Positions 46,097 through 53,607 of a DNA stretch of 64,000 nt are shown here, one piece after another. Under the pieces are notes generated by a model that had not been told where the DNA came from, ran no database searches, and saw nothing but the letters and a program-made list of their open reading frames with translations. The DNA is from Halarcobacter sp. (GTDB lineage: Bacteria; Campylobacterota; Campylobacteria; Campylobacterales; Arcobacteraceae): the NCBI RefSeq assembly GCF_963676935.1, contig NZ_OY781470.1:1832680-1896679 (forward strand). The letters run 5' to 3'. A program made the position numbers and the translations under genes. Each line of letters starts with the position of its first letter. Position 1 is the first letter of the stretch.

Positions 46097-46854
46097 GGAT
46101 AATCTAGTGGATTTGGGTATTTATACCTAAATCCTAATCTTTCAATTTTACTTCCATCTATAATTCTATTTCCATAATCTTTTTTATCTTTAAAAATAAT
46201 CTCTTTAAAACCAAATTTTTTAGCATTATGAGTATAAATCTCTTTTTTTGTTGGATGGTTTTTTGAACATAAATTAAAAATACCATTTATATTATTTTCA
46301 ATTACAAATTTTACTGCCTCAATTACATCATCTCTATGAACATAATTAATTTTTGAATCTTCACAGTCTAAAGTTTTCCCTGCAAAATATCTCCCAGCAA
46401 CTCTATTATATCCCATAAGACCACTACATCTGAAGATTACATCTGTTTTTGATTTAACTAATTCTTCTGCTTTATATACTAAAGATGAATTTAACTCATT
46501 TAATGTTGAATTTTCATTATATATTCCCTCTTTATTAGAATATATTGAAGTTGAACTAATAAATATCACTTTTTTATTTTTTGATTTAATATTTGAGTAA
46601 ATTTTATCCAAAAAGCCAATATAATTTTTTGATTTTCTTGGAGGAAAGTTTATAAAAATAAAATCTGATTCTAATAGAGTATCTATATTTTCCAAGTTGT
46701 CTTCATCTAATAAGTAAGGGGATACCCCCTCACTTATCATAGATTTTTCTTTTTCTAAATCTCTAATAGATACTTTTACATTATAATCATTTTTTAACTC
46801 TTTTGCTAAAGCTAGCCCTAACCATCCAGTACCTAAAATAGAAAAAGTTTTCAT
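46093..46854 (-). CDS. NAD(P)-dependent epimerase-like protein (YeeZ type)
   Basis: 253 residues. 'FSILGTGWLGLALAKELK' is a Rossmann dinucleotide motif in the G-x-G-W-L-G form of the YeeZ group; 'VIFISSTSIYSNKEG' and 'NYVHRDDVIEAVKFVIE' are extended-SDR blocks. The usual YxxxK is present only loosely ('SLVYKAEELVKSK'). Substrate unknown. Starts one base into the channel gene stop. Confidence 0.82.
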   Translation of the reverse strand: MKTFSILGTGWLGLALAKELKNDYNVKVSIRDLEKEKSMISEGVSPYLLDEDNLENIDTLLESDFIFINFPPRKSKNYIGFLDKIYSNIKSKNKKVIFISSTSIYSNKEGIYNENSTLNELNSSLVYKAEELVKSKTDVIFRCSGLMGYNRVAGRYFAGKTLDCEDSKINYVHRDDVIEAVKFVIENNINGIFNLCSKNHPTKKEIYTHNAKKFGFKEIIFKDKKDYGNRIIDGSKIERLGFRYKYPNPLDYP

Positions 46855-47657
46855 TACTCTTTTTTACCTCTTAATTCTTGAACCTCTTCCCTTAAAACTT
46901 TTATTTCAGAAAGTAAAATATCTAATTTTTTACTATCTTCATGCATCTCATCATGAAAATCAGATTCTTGTATTTTTTGCATCTCTCCAATAATAACTGC
47001 AACAAAAAGATTGAAAAATACAAAAGCTGCTATAATAACAAAAGAAACGAAATATATCCATGCCCAAGGATAAACCTCCATAGCTTCATACATTACATCA
47101 GTCCAATCTTCAAATGTTAAAACTCTAAATAGTGTTAACATTGATACTAAAAAGTCTTTCCAAAGACCTGATGGTAAATCACTAAAATAAAAATTACCTA
47201 CAATCGCATAAATATAAAAGATTATAAACATTAATATTACGATATCAATAATTGAAGGGATAGCTCTTATTAACATATCTATTATTGCTTTTAATTCTGG
47301 TCGTGCGGTAAAGAGTCTTAGAACTCTAAATACTCTAAGTACCCTTGCAACAGCAGCAAAGCCTGATTGTTCTAAAGGTAAAAGAGTAATTACTACGATA
47401 ACAAAATCAAAAACATTCCAGCCTGATTTAAAAAAATTAATAAACTTTTTTTCTGCAACCATTTTTATAGCTATTTCAAATACAAAATATATAGTTACAA
47501 AAGAGTCAGCAAATGTTAAAAATAAAGCATAATGTTCTTCAACTTCACCAATTGTTTTAAAACCTAATACTGAAGCATAGGCTAAGATAATAAAAGTTGT
47601 TAAATTAGAAAACCATCTCGCATCTCTAATCTCTTCAATCTTTTGAACAATACCCAT
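46854..47657 (-). CDS. Single-domain voltage-gated cation channel (BacNav type) with Cav-like filter
   Basis: 267 residues, six membrane helices. S4 has arginines at every third position (R105, R108, R111, R114 in 'RVLRVFRVLRLF'). The pore loop 'LTLFRVLTFEDWTDVMYEAM' gives selectivity filter TFEDWTD (181-187). S6 is 'FVFFNLFVAVIIGEMQ', and a C-terminal coiled coil (about 240-265) should hold the tetramer. NavAb of Arcobacter butzleri has the filter TLESWSM; here acidic residues occupy the positions corresponding to E177, S178 and M181, like the calcium-selective engineered CavAb (TLDDWSD). Calcium permeation is an inference. Confidence 0.9.
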   Translation of the reverse strand: MGIVQKIEEIRDARWFSNLTTFIILAYASVLGFKTIGEVEEHYALFLTFADSFVTIYFVFEIAIKMVAEKKFINFFKSGWNVFDFVIVVITLLPLEQSGFAAVARVLRVFRVLRLFTARPELKAIIDMLIRAIPSIIDIVILMFIIFYIYAIVGNFYFSDLPSGLWKDFLVSMLTLFRVLTFEDWTDVMYEAMEVYPWAWIYFVSFVIIAAFVFFNLFVAVIIGEMQKIQESDFHDEMHEDSKKLDILLSEIKVLREEVQELRGKKE

Positions 47658-47663
47658 TTTAAG

Positions 47664-48050
47664 TTATCCTTTTAAAATTGAATAAGTCAAAGTAAGCCAT
47701 CCAATAATCATTAAAGTTCCACCTATTGGAGTAATAGCACCTAATACAGGAATATTTAAAATAACTAAAAGATATAATGAAAATGAGAAGATTATCATAC
47801 CAATTAAAATCAACCAAGCTGCAACTATAGCTTTCTTTGACTCAGGCTTTAAATAGATTACAAAAGAGACTGCAAAAAGTCCTAATGTATTATAAAATTG
47901 ATATTCTACACCTGTATGATATACAACAAGCATTTGAGAGCTTACAATTGATTTTAAACCATGCGCTCCAAAAGCACCTATAGCTATTGCCAAAGCCATC
48001 ATTATTGAAGCTATTGTTAAAAATTGATTTACTTTTTTATTATTTGTCAT
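47664..48050 (-). CDS. DUF423-family membrane protein
   Basis: 128 residues with four membrane helices. 'ALAIAIGAFGAHGLKSIVSSQMLVVYHTGVEYQFYNTLGLF' (spread over about 19-58) and the closing 'ITPIGGTLMIIGWLTL' are the conserved DUF423/YgdD pattern. Function unknown. Six bases upstream of the channel gene on the same strand, so probably co-transcribed. Confidence 0.88.
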   Translation of the reverse strand: MTNNKKVNQFLTIASIMMALAIAIGAFGAHGLKSIVSSQMLVVYHTGVEYQFYNTLGLFAVSFVIYLKPESKKAIVAAWLILIGMIIFSFSLYLLVILNIPVLGAITPIGGTLMIIGWLTLTYSILKG

Positions 48051-48141
48051 TTATACTTCCTAAATTTTTTTGGAAGTATATCAAAAAATTTGTTGAAAAT
48101 TTATTTAAGTTCTTTTATAAAATTTTTTATAAAAGCTATTG

Positions 48142-48420
48142 TTATTTTTTTTCTTTCTTCTTAGAAGAAAAACCTGCACCTTTTTTTTCTTTCTTCTTTA
48201 AATCTAACTCATCCATTAATTCTCTAAAATCCATACCCTCTTGATTCATCTTAGCAAAACAGGCTGCAACAGCTGCGATAGCATTAGGAACCTCTTCTTT
48301 TTTCTTATATGCTTGGATATTTTTTTCACTAACTTTTATTAAAGCAGTAAATTTAGGAATTGTTAATTCAGCATCAAGTAATAATTTTTTAAATTCTATA
48401 AATGTCATATTTTTGTCCAT
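48142..48420 (-). CDS. Small HTH-like protein with lysine-rich tail
   Basis: 92 residues. Residues about 6-55 ('FIEFKKLLLDAELTIPKFT', 'LIKVSEKNIQAYKKKEEVP') have the spacing of a Cro/XRE-type five-helix DNA-binding domain. The tail carries two KKKEKK blocks and would bind nucleic acid non-specifically. The assignment is by pattern only. A perfect dyad at 48484-48502 lies upstream and could be an autoregulatory site. Confidence 0.6.
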   Translation of the reverse strand: MDKNMTFIEFKKLLLDAELTIPKFTALIKVSEKNIQAYKKKEEVPNAIAAVAACFAKMNQEGMDFRELMDELDLKKKEKKGAGFSSKKKEKK

Positions 48421-48483
48421 ATATAATTAAGATTGGAATATTATACAATATATTTACTTGGATTTTTAAAAAAACAGTAGCAA

Positions 48484-48502
48484 ATATGTATAAAATACAT
48501 AT
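48484..48502. promoter_or_regulatory. 8+3+8 perfect dyad upstream of HTH-like gene
   Basis: ATATGTAT at 48484-48491 and its reverse complement at 48495-48502 around AAA, 64 bases before the start of the HTH-like gene. Candidate operator; AT content raises the chance of coincidence. Confidence 0.4.
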
Positions 48503-48517
48503 TTTATAGATAATTAG

Positions 48518-48544
48518 TAGAAAATAGGTTAAACCTATTTTCTA
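48518..48544 (-). terminator. Terminator hairpin of the purine-salvage operon
   Basis: 13-bp perfect stem (48518-48530 with 48532-48544) around a single central A; on the minus strand it contains the stop codon of the phosphoribosyltransferase gene. Confidence 0.65.
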
Positions 48545-48988
48545 TTTTACATCAACTTCCCAGAAGAAATCGATCCAACCTTTAGCTTCTTTCACTGCAA
48601 AATCAGGTTGTAAACATGCAGTCTTTTTATAAAATATTGTAGCAAGTTTAAATTCTACATTAGGAAATTTTTCTGCTAAGATTTTTAAAATCTCTTCCAT
48701 AGTTTCTCCAGAGTCAACAATATCATCAATTAATAAAACTCTTTTTGCATGGGAAACATCAGGTATATTAAAAATATTAAAACTATTTAGTTTTAATTCT
48801 CCCTCATAATGAATAGAATTTAATGAATATAAGTTTCTCATATCCAAAGCCTGAGACATCAAATGAGCAAGAGTTAATCCTCCCCTTGCTATTGCTAATA
48901 AAATATCTGGTTCATAATCCCTACACTTATCAACTAAAACTTGAGTATCTTTTGCAAACTCGTCGTAACCATAATAATATTTTTCCAA
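48542..48988 (-). CDS. Purine phosphoribosyltransferase
   Basis: 148 residues. PRPP motif 'RVLLIDDIVDSGETMEEIL' and an N-terminal 'DILLAIARGGLTLAHLMSQAL' like xanthine/hypoxanthine-guanine phosphoribosyltransferases. Ends 'WIDFFWEV', a family feature. The upstream gene on the same strand, 9 bases away, is a purine-type permease, so uptake and salvage are coupled. Preferred base (xanthine, guanine or hypoxanthine) not determined. Confidence 0.88.
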   Translation of the reverse strand: MEKYYYGYDEFAKDTQVLVDKCRDYEPDILLAIARGGLTLAHLMSQALDMRNLYSLNSIHYEGELKLNSFNIFNIPDVSHAKRVLLIDDIVDSGETMEEILKILAEKFPNVEFKLATIFYKKTACLQPDFAVKEAKGWIDFFWEVDVK

Positions 48989-48997
48989 TTAACTTCC

Positions 48998-50299
48998 TTA
49001 TAAAATAAATGCTAATGCACTTATAAATGTAATAACAAAAATTCCAAGATTTAAATCTGAAGTTTGTTTTTTAGCGAACTTGATAATAGTAAAGATAAGA
49101 AACCCTGCTGCTATACCATTTGTAATAGAAAAAGTCAAAGGCATTAAAATTACAATTAAAAAAGCACCTGCACTTGTTGCTAAATCTGAATCTTCAAAGT
49201 TTATTTTACCTAATTCTGTAAACATCAATACTCCAACTACCACTAATACTGGATAGATTGCATTTCCAGGTATTGCTTTAAATAATGGCAATAAAAATAA
49301 TGTTGTTACGAAAAACATTGCAGTAAATACTGCTGTTAAACCTGTTCTTCCACCCTCTTCTACACCACTTGCACTCTCAATAAATGCTGTTGTTGTTGAT
49401 ACTCCAAGTAAAGAACCTGCTGTTGTTGCAATAGCATCTGCTTCTAAAGTTCTTTGTAAAGACTTATCATCTTTATTATTCTCTTGAAATAGATTTGCTC
49501 TTGTTCCAACACCAGTTAATGTTCCTAAGGTATCAAACATATCTGTAATTAAAAATGTAATAATAACAGGCAATAAAGATAGTGTCAATGCACTTGCAAT
49601 ATCAAGTTCAAAAATAATTGGGCTAATTGATGCAGGAGCAGAAACTACACCTTCAGGAAGTTTACCTAATCCAAAACTCCAACCAACAATCGAAGTAATA
49701 GCTATAGCTAAAATAAATGCCCCTCTAACTCTATATGCATATAAAGTGAATGAAAGAACAAGTCCTAAAACACCTAAAAGAACAGTTGGATTTGAAAAAT
49801 CTCCAAGTGAAACAAGAGTAGCTGGATTATCAACAATCATACCCATTTGCTTTAAACCAATAAATGCAATAAATGAACCAATACCAGCACTAATAGCTCT
49901 TCTTAAATTCATAGGAATTGAAGTCATAATCCAAACCCTAAAGTTGGTAAAAGATAAAATCATAAACAATATACCAGATAAGAATACTATACCTAATGCA
50001 GTTTGCCAAGGTATTTTCATACCAAGTACTAATCCATATGAGAAATATGCATTTAGTCCCATACCTACTGACATTGCAATTGGAGTATTTGCCCATAAAC
50101 CACTAAATAGTGTTGCAAGAATAGTGATTAAAGCAGTTGCTGTAACAACTGCATCCATTGGTAATCCTGCATCTGCAAGAATAAATCCATTTACAGGAAC
50201 AATATACATCATTGTTAAAAAGGTAGTAAACCCTGCACTAAGCTCGGTACCTACACTTGTGTTATGTTCTTTTAGTTTAAACATAATCTTGTCCTTCAT
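48998..50299 (-). CDS. AzgA-like NCS2 purine permease
   Basis: 433 residues, about 13 membrane helices. 'TELSAGFTTFLTMMYIVPVNGFILADAGLP', 'GMGLNAYFSY' and 'DMFDTLGTLTGVGTRANLF' are features of the adenine/guanine/hypoxanthine permease branch; 'STTTAFIESASGVEEGGRTGLTAV' carries the second substrate-site glutamate. Operon with the phosphoribosyltransferase. Confidence 0.93.
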   Translation of the reverse strand: MKDKIMFKLKEHNTSVGTELSAGFTTFLTMMYIVPVNGFILADAGLPMDAVVTATALITILATLFSGLWANTPIAMSVGMGLNAYFSYGLVLGMKIPWQTALGIVFLSGILFMILSFTNFRVWIMTSIPMNLRRAISAGIGSFIAFIGLKQMGMIVDNPATLVSLGDFSNPTVLLGVLGLVLSFTLYAYRVRGAFILAIAITSIVGWSFGLGKLPEGVVSAPASISPIIFELDIASALTLSLLPVIITFLITDMFDTLGTLTGVGTRANLFQENNKDDKSLQRTLEADAIATTAGSLLGVSTTTAFIESASGVEEGGRTGLTAVFTAMFFVTTLFLLPLFKAIPGNAIYPVLVVVGVLMFTELGKINFEDSDLATSAGAFLIVILMPLTFSITNGIAAGFLIFTIIKFAKKQTSDLNLGIFVITFISALAFIL

Positions 50300-50400
50300 T
50301 TTTCGATATTAAGAGATAATTGTACTTAATCTAAGGTTTATTTATACTAAAAAAGTGTATAAAATATATAACTTATATAAACAAAAAGAGCAACTTACTT

Positions 50401-51258
50401 ATGAATATTACAAATGAATGTGTCAAGTGCATAATATACCAAATAGAAAAAGCAACAAAGGTTTTAAATCTAGATGAAGAGCTTTCAAAATCAATTATGA
50501 AAGAAGTTAAAAAAAGAGCTGAAAACTTCTCTTTTGAAGATACTCCACCATTTGTTGCTAAAGATGTGTATCAGTATTTAGCAAAAAGAACAAATTTAGA
50601 TGACCCTCTTGAAAAGATTAAACAAAAATCTATACAAAAAGCTATAAGTTATGTTCCCTTTATTGAAGAGAAAATAAAAAATAGTGAAGATAAACTTTTT
50701 ACTGCAATCAAAGCTGCCGTTGCAGGTAATGTTATAGATTTTTCTACAAAGGAAGAGTTTAGTTTGGATGATGAGATAAACTCTATCTTTGAAACAGAAT
50801 TTGCTATAAATGATTATGAAGTTTTCAAAAAAGAACTTGAAGAAACAAATTCACTAATAATACTTTCAGATAATGCTGGTGAAAATGTATTTGATAAAAT
50901 TTTAATCAAAACTATAAAAAATATTTATCCAAAACTTACAATTTATTATGCAACAAGGGAAAAACCAATAATAAATGATATAACTACAAAAGAAGCATTA
51001 CAAATAGGTATTGATAAATACTGCAATGTAATAAGCACAGGTGTTGATACTCCTGGTTTAGAGAAAAAACAAGCTTCAAGAGATTTTTTAGAATTGTTTG
51101 ATAAAACACCCCTTGTATTGTCCAAAGGGATGGGAAACTTTGAATGTTTAGAAAATTATCATGACAAAAAAATATTCTTTTTATTTAAAGTAAAATGTGA
51201 GGTTGTAGCAAATACTATTTCAAGAAATCTTGGAGAGATAGTACTCAAAAGAGGATAG
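50401..51258 (+). CDS. DUF89/ARMT1-like metal-dependent phosphatase
   Basis: 285 residues. N-terminal 'TNECVKCIIYQIEKA' (C8, C11) and the catalytic region 'IILSDNAGENVFDKILIKTI' (D-N-x-G-E) identify a DUF89 protein; 'VLSKGMGNFECL' is another conserved block. Family members are damage-control phosphatases acting on phosphorylated metabolites. No clear ribosome site precedes the ATG. Confidence 0.88.
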   Translation: MNITNECVKCIIYQIEKATKVLNLDEELSKSIMKEVKKRAENFSFEDTPPFVAKDVYQYLAKRTNLDDPLEKIKQKSIQKAISYVPFIEEKIKNSEDKLFTAIKAAVAGNVIDFSTKEEFSLDDEINSIFETEFAINDYEVFKKELEETNSLIILSDNAGENVFDKILIKTIKNIYPKLTIYYATREKPIINDITTKEALQIGIDKYCNVISTGVDTPGLEKKQASRDFLELFDKTPLVLSKGMGNFECLENYHDKKIFFLFKVKCEVVANTISRNLGEIVLKRG

Positions 51259-51272
51259 CTTACGCTATCTTC
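51251..51272. terminator. Bidirectional hairpin between DUF89 and aminotransferase genes
   Basis: GAGGATAGC with GCTATCTTC (one G-U pair), loop TTAC. Both convergent stop codons lie in or next to the stem. Confidence 0.6.
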
Positions 51273-52384
51273 TTATCTAAATTATCATTTGGAGAAAGTA
51301 ATTTAGCTAATTTTTGAACCCCTTTTTCTATTTGTTCAAAAGTTGAATTAGTAAAATTAAATCTTGCTTCATTTGAGTCTCTATTATCATGAAAGAAAAC
51401 TTTTGCAGGTACAAAAGCTACATCTTGTTCTAATGCTTTTTTAGCTAATTCAAAAGAATCTTCCTCAAATGAACCGTAAATAAACATACCACCTTTTGGT
51501 CTTTCAAATTTAAAACTAGGAATATATTTCTCAAAACAATCAGCCATATAATTCATTTTTGATTCATATTCTGCTCTTACAAGTTTGATATGTTCAAATA
51601 CATCAAACTGTTGCATATATTCATTTAATATCATTTGATTAAATGTAGAAGTGTGTAAATCTATTGCTTCTTTACATACCATCATTTGTTCAATCATCTC
51701 TTTTTTTGCTCTAATCCAACCTACTCTAAATCCAGGTGCAACTATTTTAGAAAAAGAACCTAAATGGAAACTCTTTTCATATAAAGCACTAATTGGTTTT
51801 CTAATTTCACCATTAAAATCAATTAATGAATAAGCACCATCTTCTATAAAGTAGCATTGTTTTTTATTCAAGATTTTTGCTACTTCTTCTCTTCTTTTAT
51901 TATCAACAACTCTTCCTGTTGGATTTGTAAAATCAGTCATTGCATAAAGTCCATTTGAAGGATTTAATCTATTTTCTAAATCATCCAAATCCTCAAATGA
52001 TTTAATTTCCAAATCTAATACCTTATAAGCACTTAAAGCTCCAATATATGTAGGTCGTTGAACATACAATTCTTTATTTAAAAATGATTTAGCAATAATA
52101 TCAAAGGCTTGTTGACTACCTGTTGTTATCAATATTTCATCTTTATTTGTTGGAAACTCAAACTTTTCAGTATAAATTTGTGCAATTTTTTCTCTTAAAT
52201 CTTCGACTCCTTGAGATTTTGAGTATTGTAAACATAATCTATTTTCTAATACTTTATTTGTAGCTACTTTTAAATTCTCAATAGGAAATAGATTTTCATT
52301 TGGCAAACCACCTGCAAAAGAGATTGTTTTTTCATTTATTGCATCTAATATCTGTCTTATATAAGATCTCTCAACTTTTTTCAT
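51260..52384 (-). CDS. Fold-type I PLP-dependent aminotransferase (2-aminoadipate/MocR-like)
   Basis: 374 residues. 'ISFAGGLPNENLFP', 'ITTGSQQAFDIIAKSF', 'DFTNPTGRVV' and the Schiff-base lysine in 'HLGSFSKIVAPGFRVGWI' match the MocR-catalytic/aminoadipate aminotransferase branch, here without a DNA-binding domain. Substrate unknown. Divergent from the AraC-type regulator. Confidence 0.9.
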   Translation of the reverse strand: MKKVERSYIRQILDAINEKTISFAGGLPNENLFPIENLKVATNKVLENRLCLQYSKSQGVEDLREKIAQIYTEKFEFPTNKDEILITTGSQQAFDIIAKSFLNKELYVQRPTYIGALSAYKVLDLEIKSFEDLDDLENRLNPSNGLYAMTDFTNPTGRVVDNKRREEVAKILNKKQCYFIEDGAYSLIDFNGEIRKPISALYEKSFHLGSFSKIVAPGFRVGWIRAKKEMIEQMMVCKEAIDLHTSTFNQMILNEYMQQFDVFEHIKLVRAEYESKMNYMADCFEKYIPSFKFERPKGGMFIYGSFEEDSFELAKKALEQDVAFVPAKVFFHDNRDSNEARFNFTNSTFEQIEKGVQKLAKLLSPNDNLDKKIA

Positions 52385-52482
52385 TGTACTGTCCCTTAAA
52401 AAATTTTAATATTATATTGAAATAAAAAAATTAAATCTTTATCTCAAATTTCAAAATATTTGTCTTATATTGCTATTTTTGA

Positions 52483-52488
52483 TATAAT
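52483..52488 (+). promoter_or_regulatory. -10 element abutting the AraC-type gene start
   Basis: TATAAT ends only 6 bases before the ATG at 52495. If used, transcription would begin at or next to the start codon. Confidence 0.5.
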
Positions 52489-52494
52489 CTACTT

Positions 52495-53352
52495 ATGAAA
52501 AAGGGAACAAAACATTTTAGAAATGATGTAGTTAATAGAACTTTTTATTATATATATAAAAACTTGGAATATAAAGTTACACTAGATGAATTAGCAAAAA
52601 TAAATCATTTAAGTAAATACCACTATCATCGTATTATAAAAGAGGAAACAGGAAAAACATTATTTGAAATAATTGCTGATGAAAGATTAAAAAAAGCTGC
52701 TAATCTTTTAATTACAAATACCCATTCTACTATTAGTGAAATTGCGAACCAATGTGGATATATTTCACACTCTTCTTTTATAAAAGCTTTTAAATCCAGA
52801 TATATTTATACCCCAACTCAATGGAGAAATGGTAGTTATAAAAAATATTCAAAAAAATTGCTACAAGAATTTACTTCAAAAAAAGATTTTGTATATATTG
52901 AACCTGAAATAAAGGTATGTAAACAAATACATTGTGCATATATAAGACACAAAGGATATAACAAATCAATTAAAAAGAGTTGGGAAAAATTAGAAGCTAT
53001 TGCCTATGAAAATCATCTAAAAGAATACCAAGAGATTGCATTGTTTCATGATAACCCAGTTATAACCCCCTTAGAGAATTGTTCTTATGTTGCTTGTATT
53101 AGTGTTGAAAAGAATTTTAATAAAATTAGCACTTTTGATATTCCTGAATCTTTATGTGCAGTGTTTTATTTAAAAGGAGTTTATGGAGATGTATTAAACC
53201 TACTTAGATATGTATATCATTACTGGTTACCGAACTCTGGATATGAAGCCAAAACTATACCTGCTTATGCTATTTATTATAAAAACTATTTTACAACTGA
53301 ACAAAAAAATTTTGAATTAGATTTTTTTATACCAATACGTACTGCTTATTAA
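52495..53352 (+). CDS. AraC-family regulator with GyrI-like effector domain
   Basis: 285 residues. N-terminal double helix-turn-helix of AraC type (about 15-115: 'LDELAKINHLSKYHYHRIIKEETGKTL' and 'ISEIANQCGYISHSSFIKAFKSRY') followed by a GyrI-like/Rob-type small-molecule-binding domain (about 130-285, 'IHCAYIRHKGYN', 'VFYLKGVYGD'). Such regulators respond to hydrophobic or cationic compounds. The divergent aminotransferase is a possible target. No Shine-Dalgarno is visible. Confidence 0.92.
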   Translation: MKKGTKHFRNDVVNRTFYYIYKNLEYKVTLDELAKINHLSKYHYHRIIKEETGKTLFEIIADERLKKAANLLITNTHSTISEIANQCGYISHSSFIKAFKSRYIYTPTQWRNGSYKKYSKKLLQEFTSKKDFVYIEPEIKVCKQIHCAYIRHKGYNKSIKKSWEKLEAIAYENHLKEYQEIALFHDNPVITPLENCSYVACISVEKNFNKISTFDIPESLCAVFYLKGVYGDVLNLLRYVYHYWLPNSGYEAKTIPAYAIYYKNYFTTEQKNFELDFFIPIRTAY

Positions 53353-53577
53353 ACTTTATAATATATAACATTATAAAAAGATTATTTTTATATATAATAA
53401 TAACCACTATATCATATCAATAACTATTATCATTAGCATTTAAATAGCCTTATTATTGGGCTTTATAATCATTTAAATAAAGATAAGTTTTTTTATTATT
53501 TATAAAATTTTTATTAAAAATAATTTTTTTATTTTATGTTGGATTTAATTTACTTATTATAAAATACACTTATATAT

Positions 53578-53593
53578 TGTGACAAATGTTACA
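53578..53593. promoter_or_regulatory. CRP/FNR-like dyad upstream of chemoreceptor
   Basis: TGTGA-N6-TTACA, one mismatch from the symmetrical CRP-type half-site pair, ending 14 bases before the ATG and directly before the ribosome site. The position would suit a repressor. Confidence 0.4.
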
Positions 53594-53607
53594 AAAAAGG
53601 GGTCACC

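Noticed and set aside
49746-50312. 188-codon plus-strand frame opposite the purine permease
   Set aside because: Antisense to a clear NCS2 permease; its serine/proline-rich product is the usual complement of a membrane-protein gene.
53530-53570. Possible sigma-54 promoter before the Cache chemoreceptor
   Set aside because: A GG is present but CT, not GC, stands at the -12 position.
53353-53607. Possible gene in the 254-base gap before the Cache chemoreceptor
   Set aside because: Very AT-rich with many stops in all frames; only a weak AGCC/GGCT hairpin near 53450 and the CRP-like dyad stand out.
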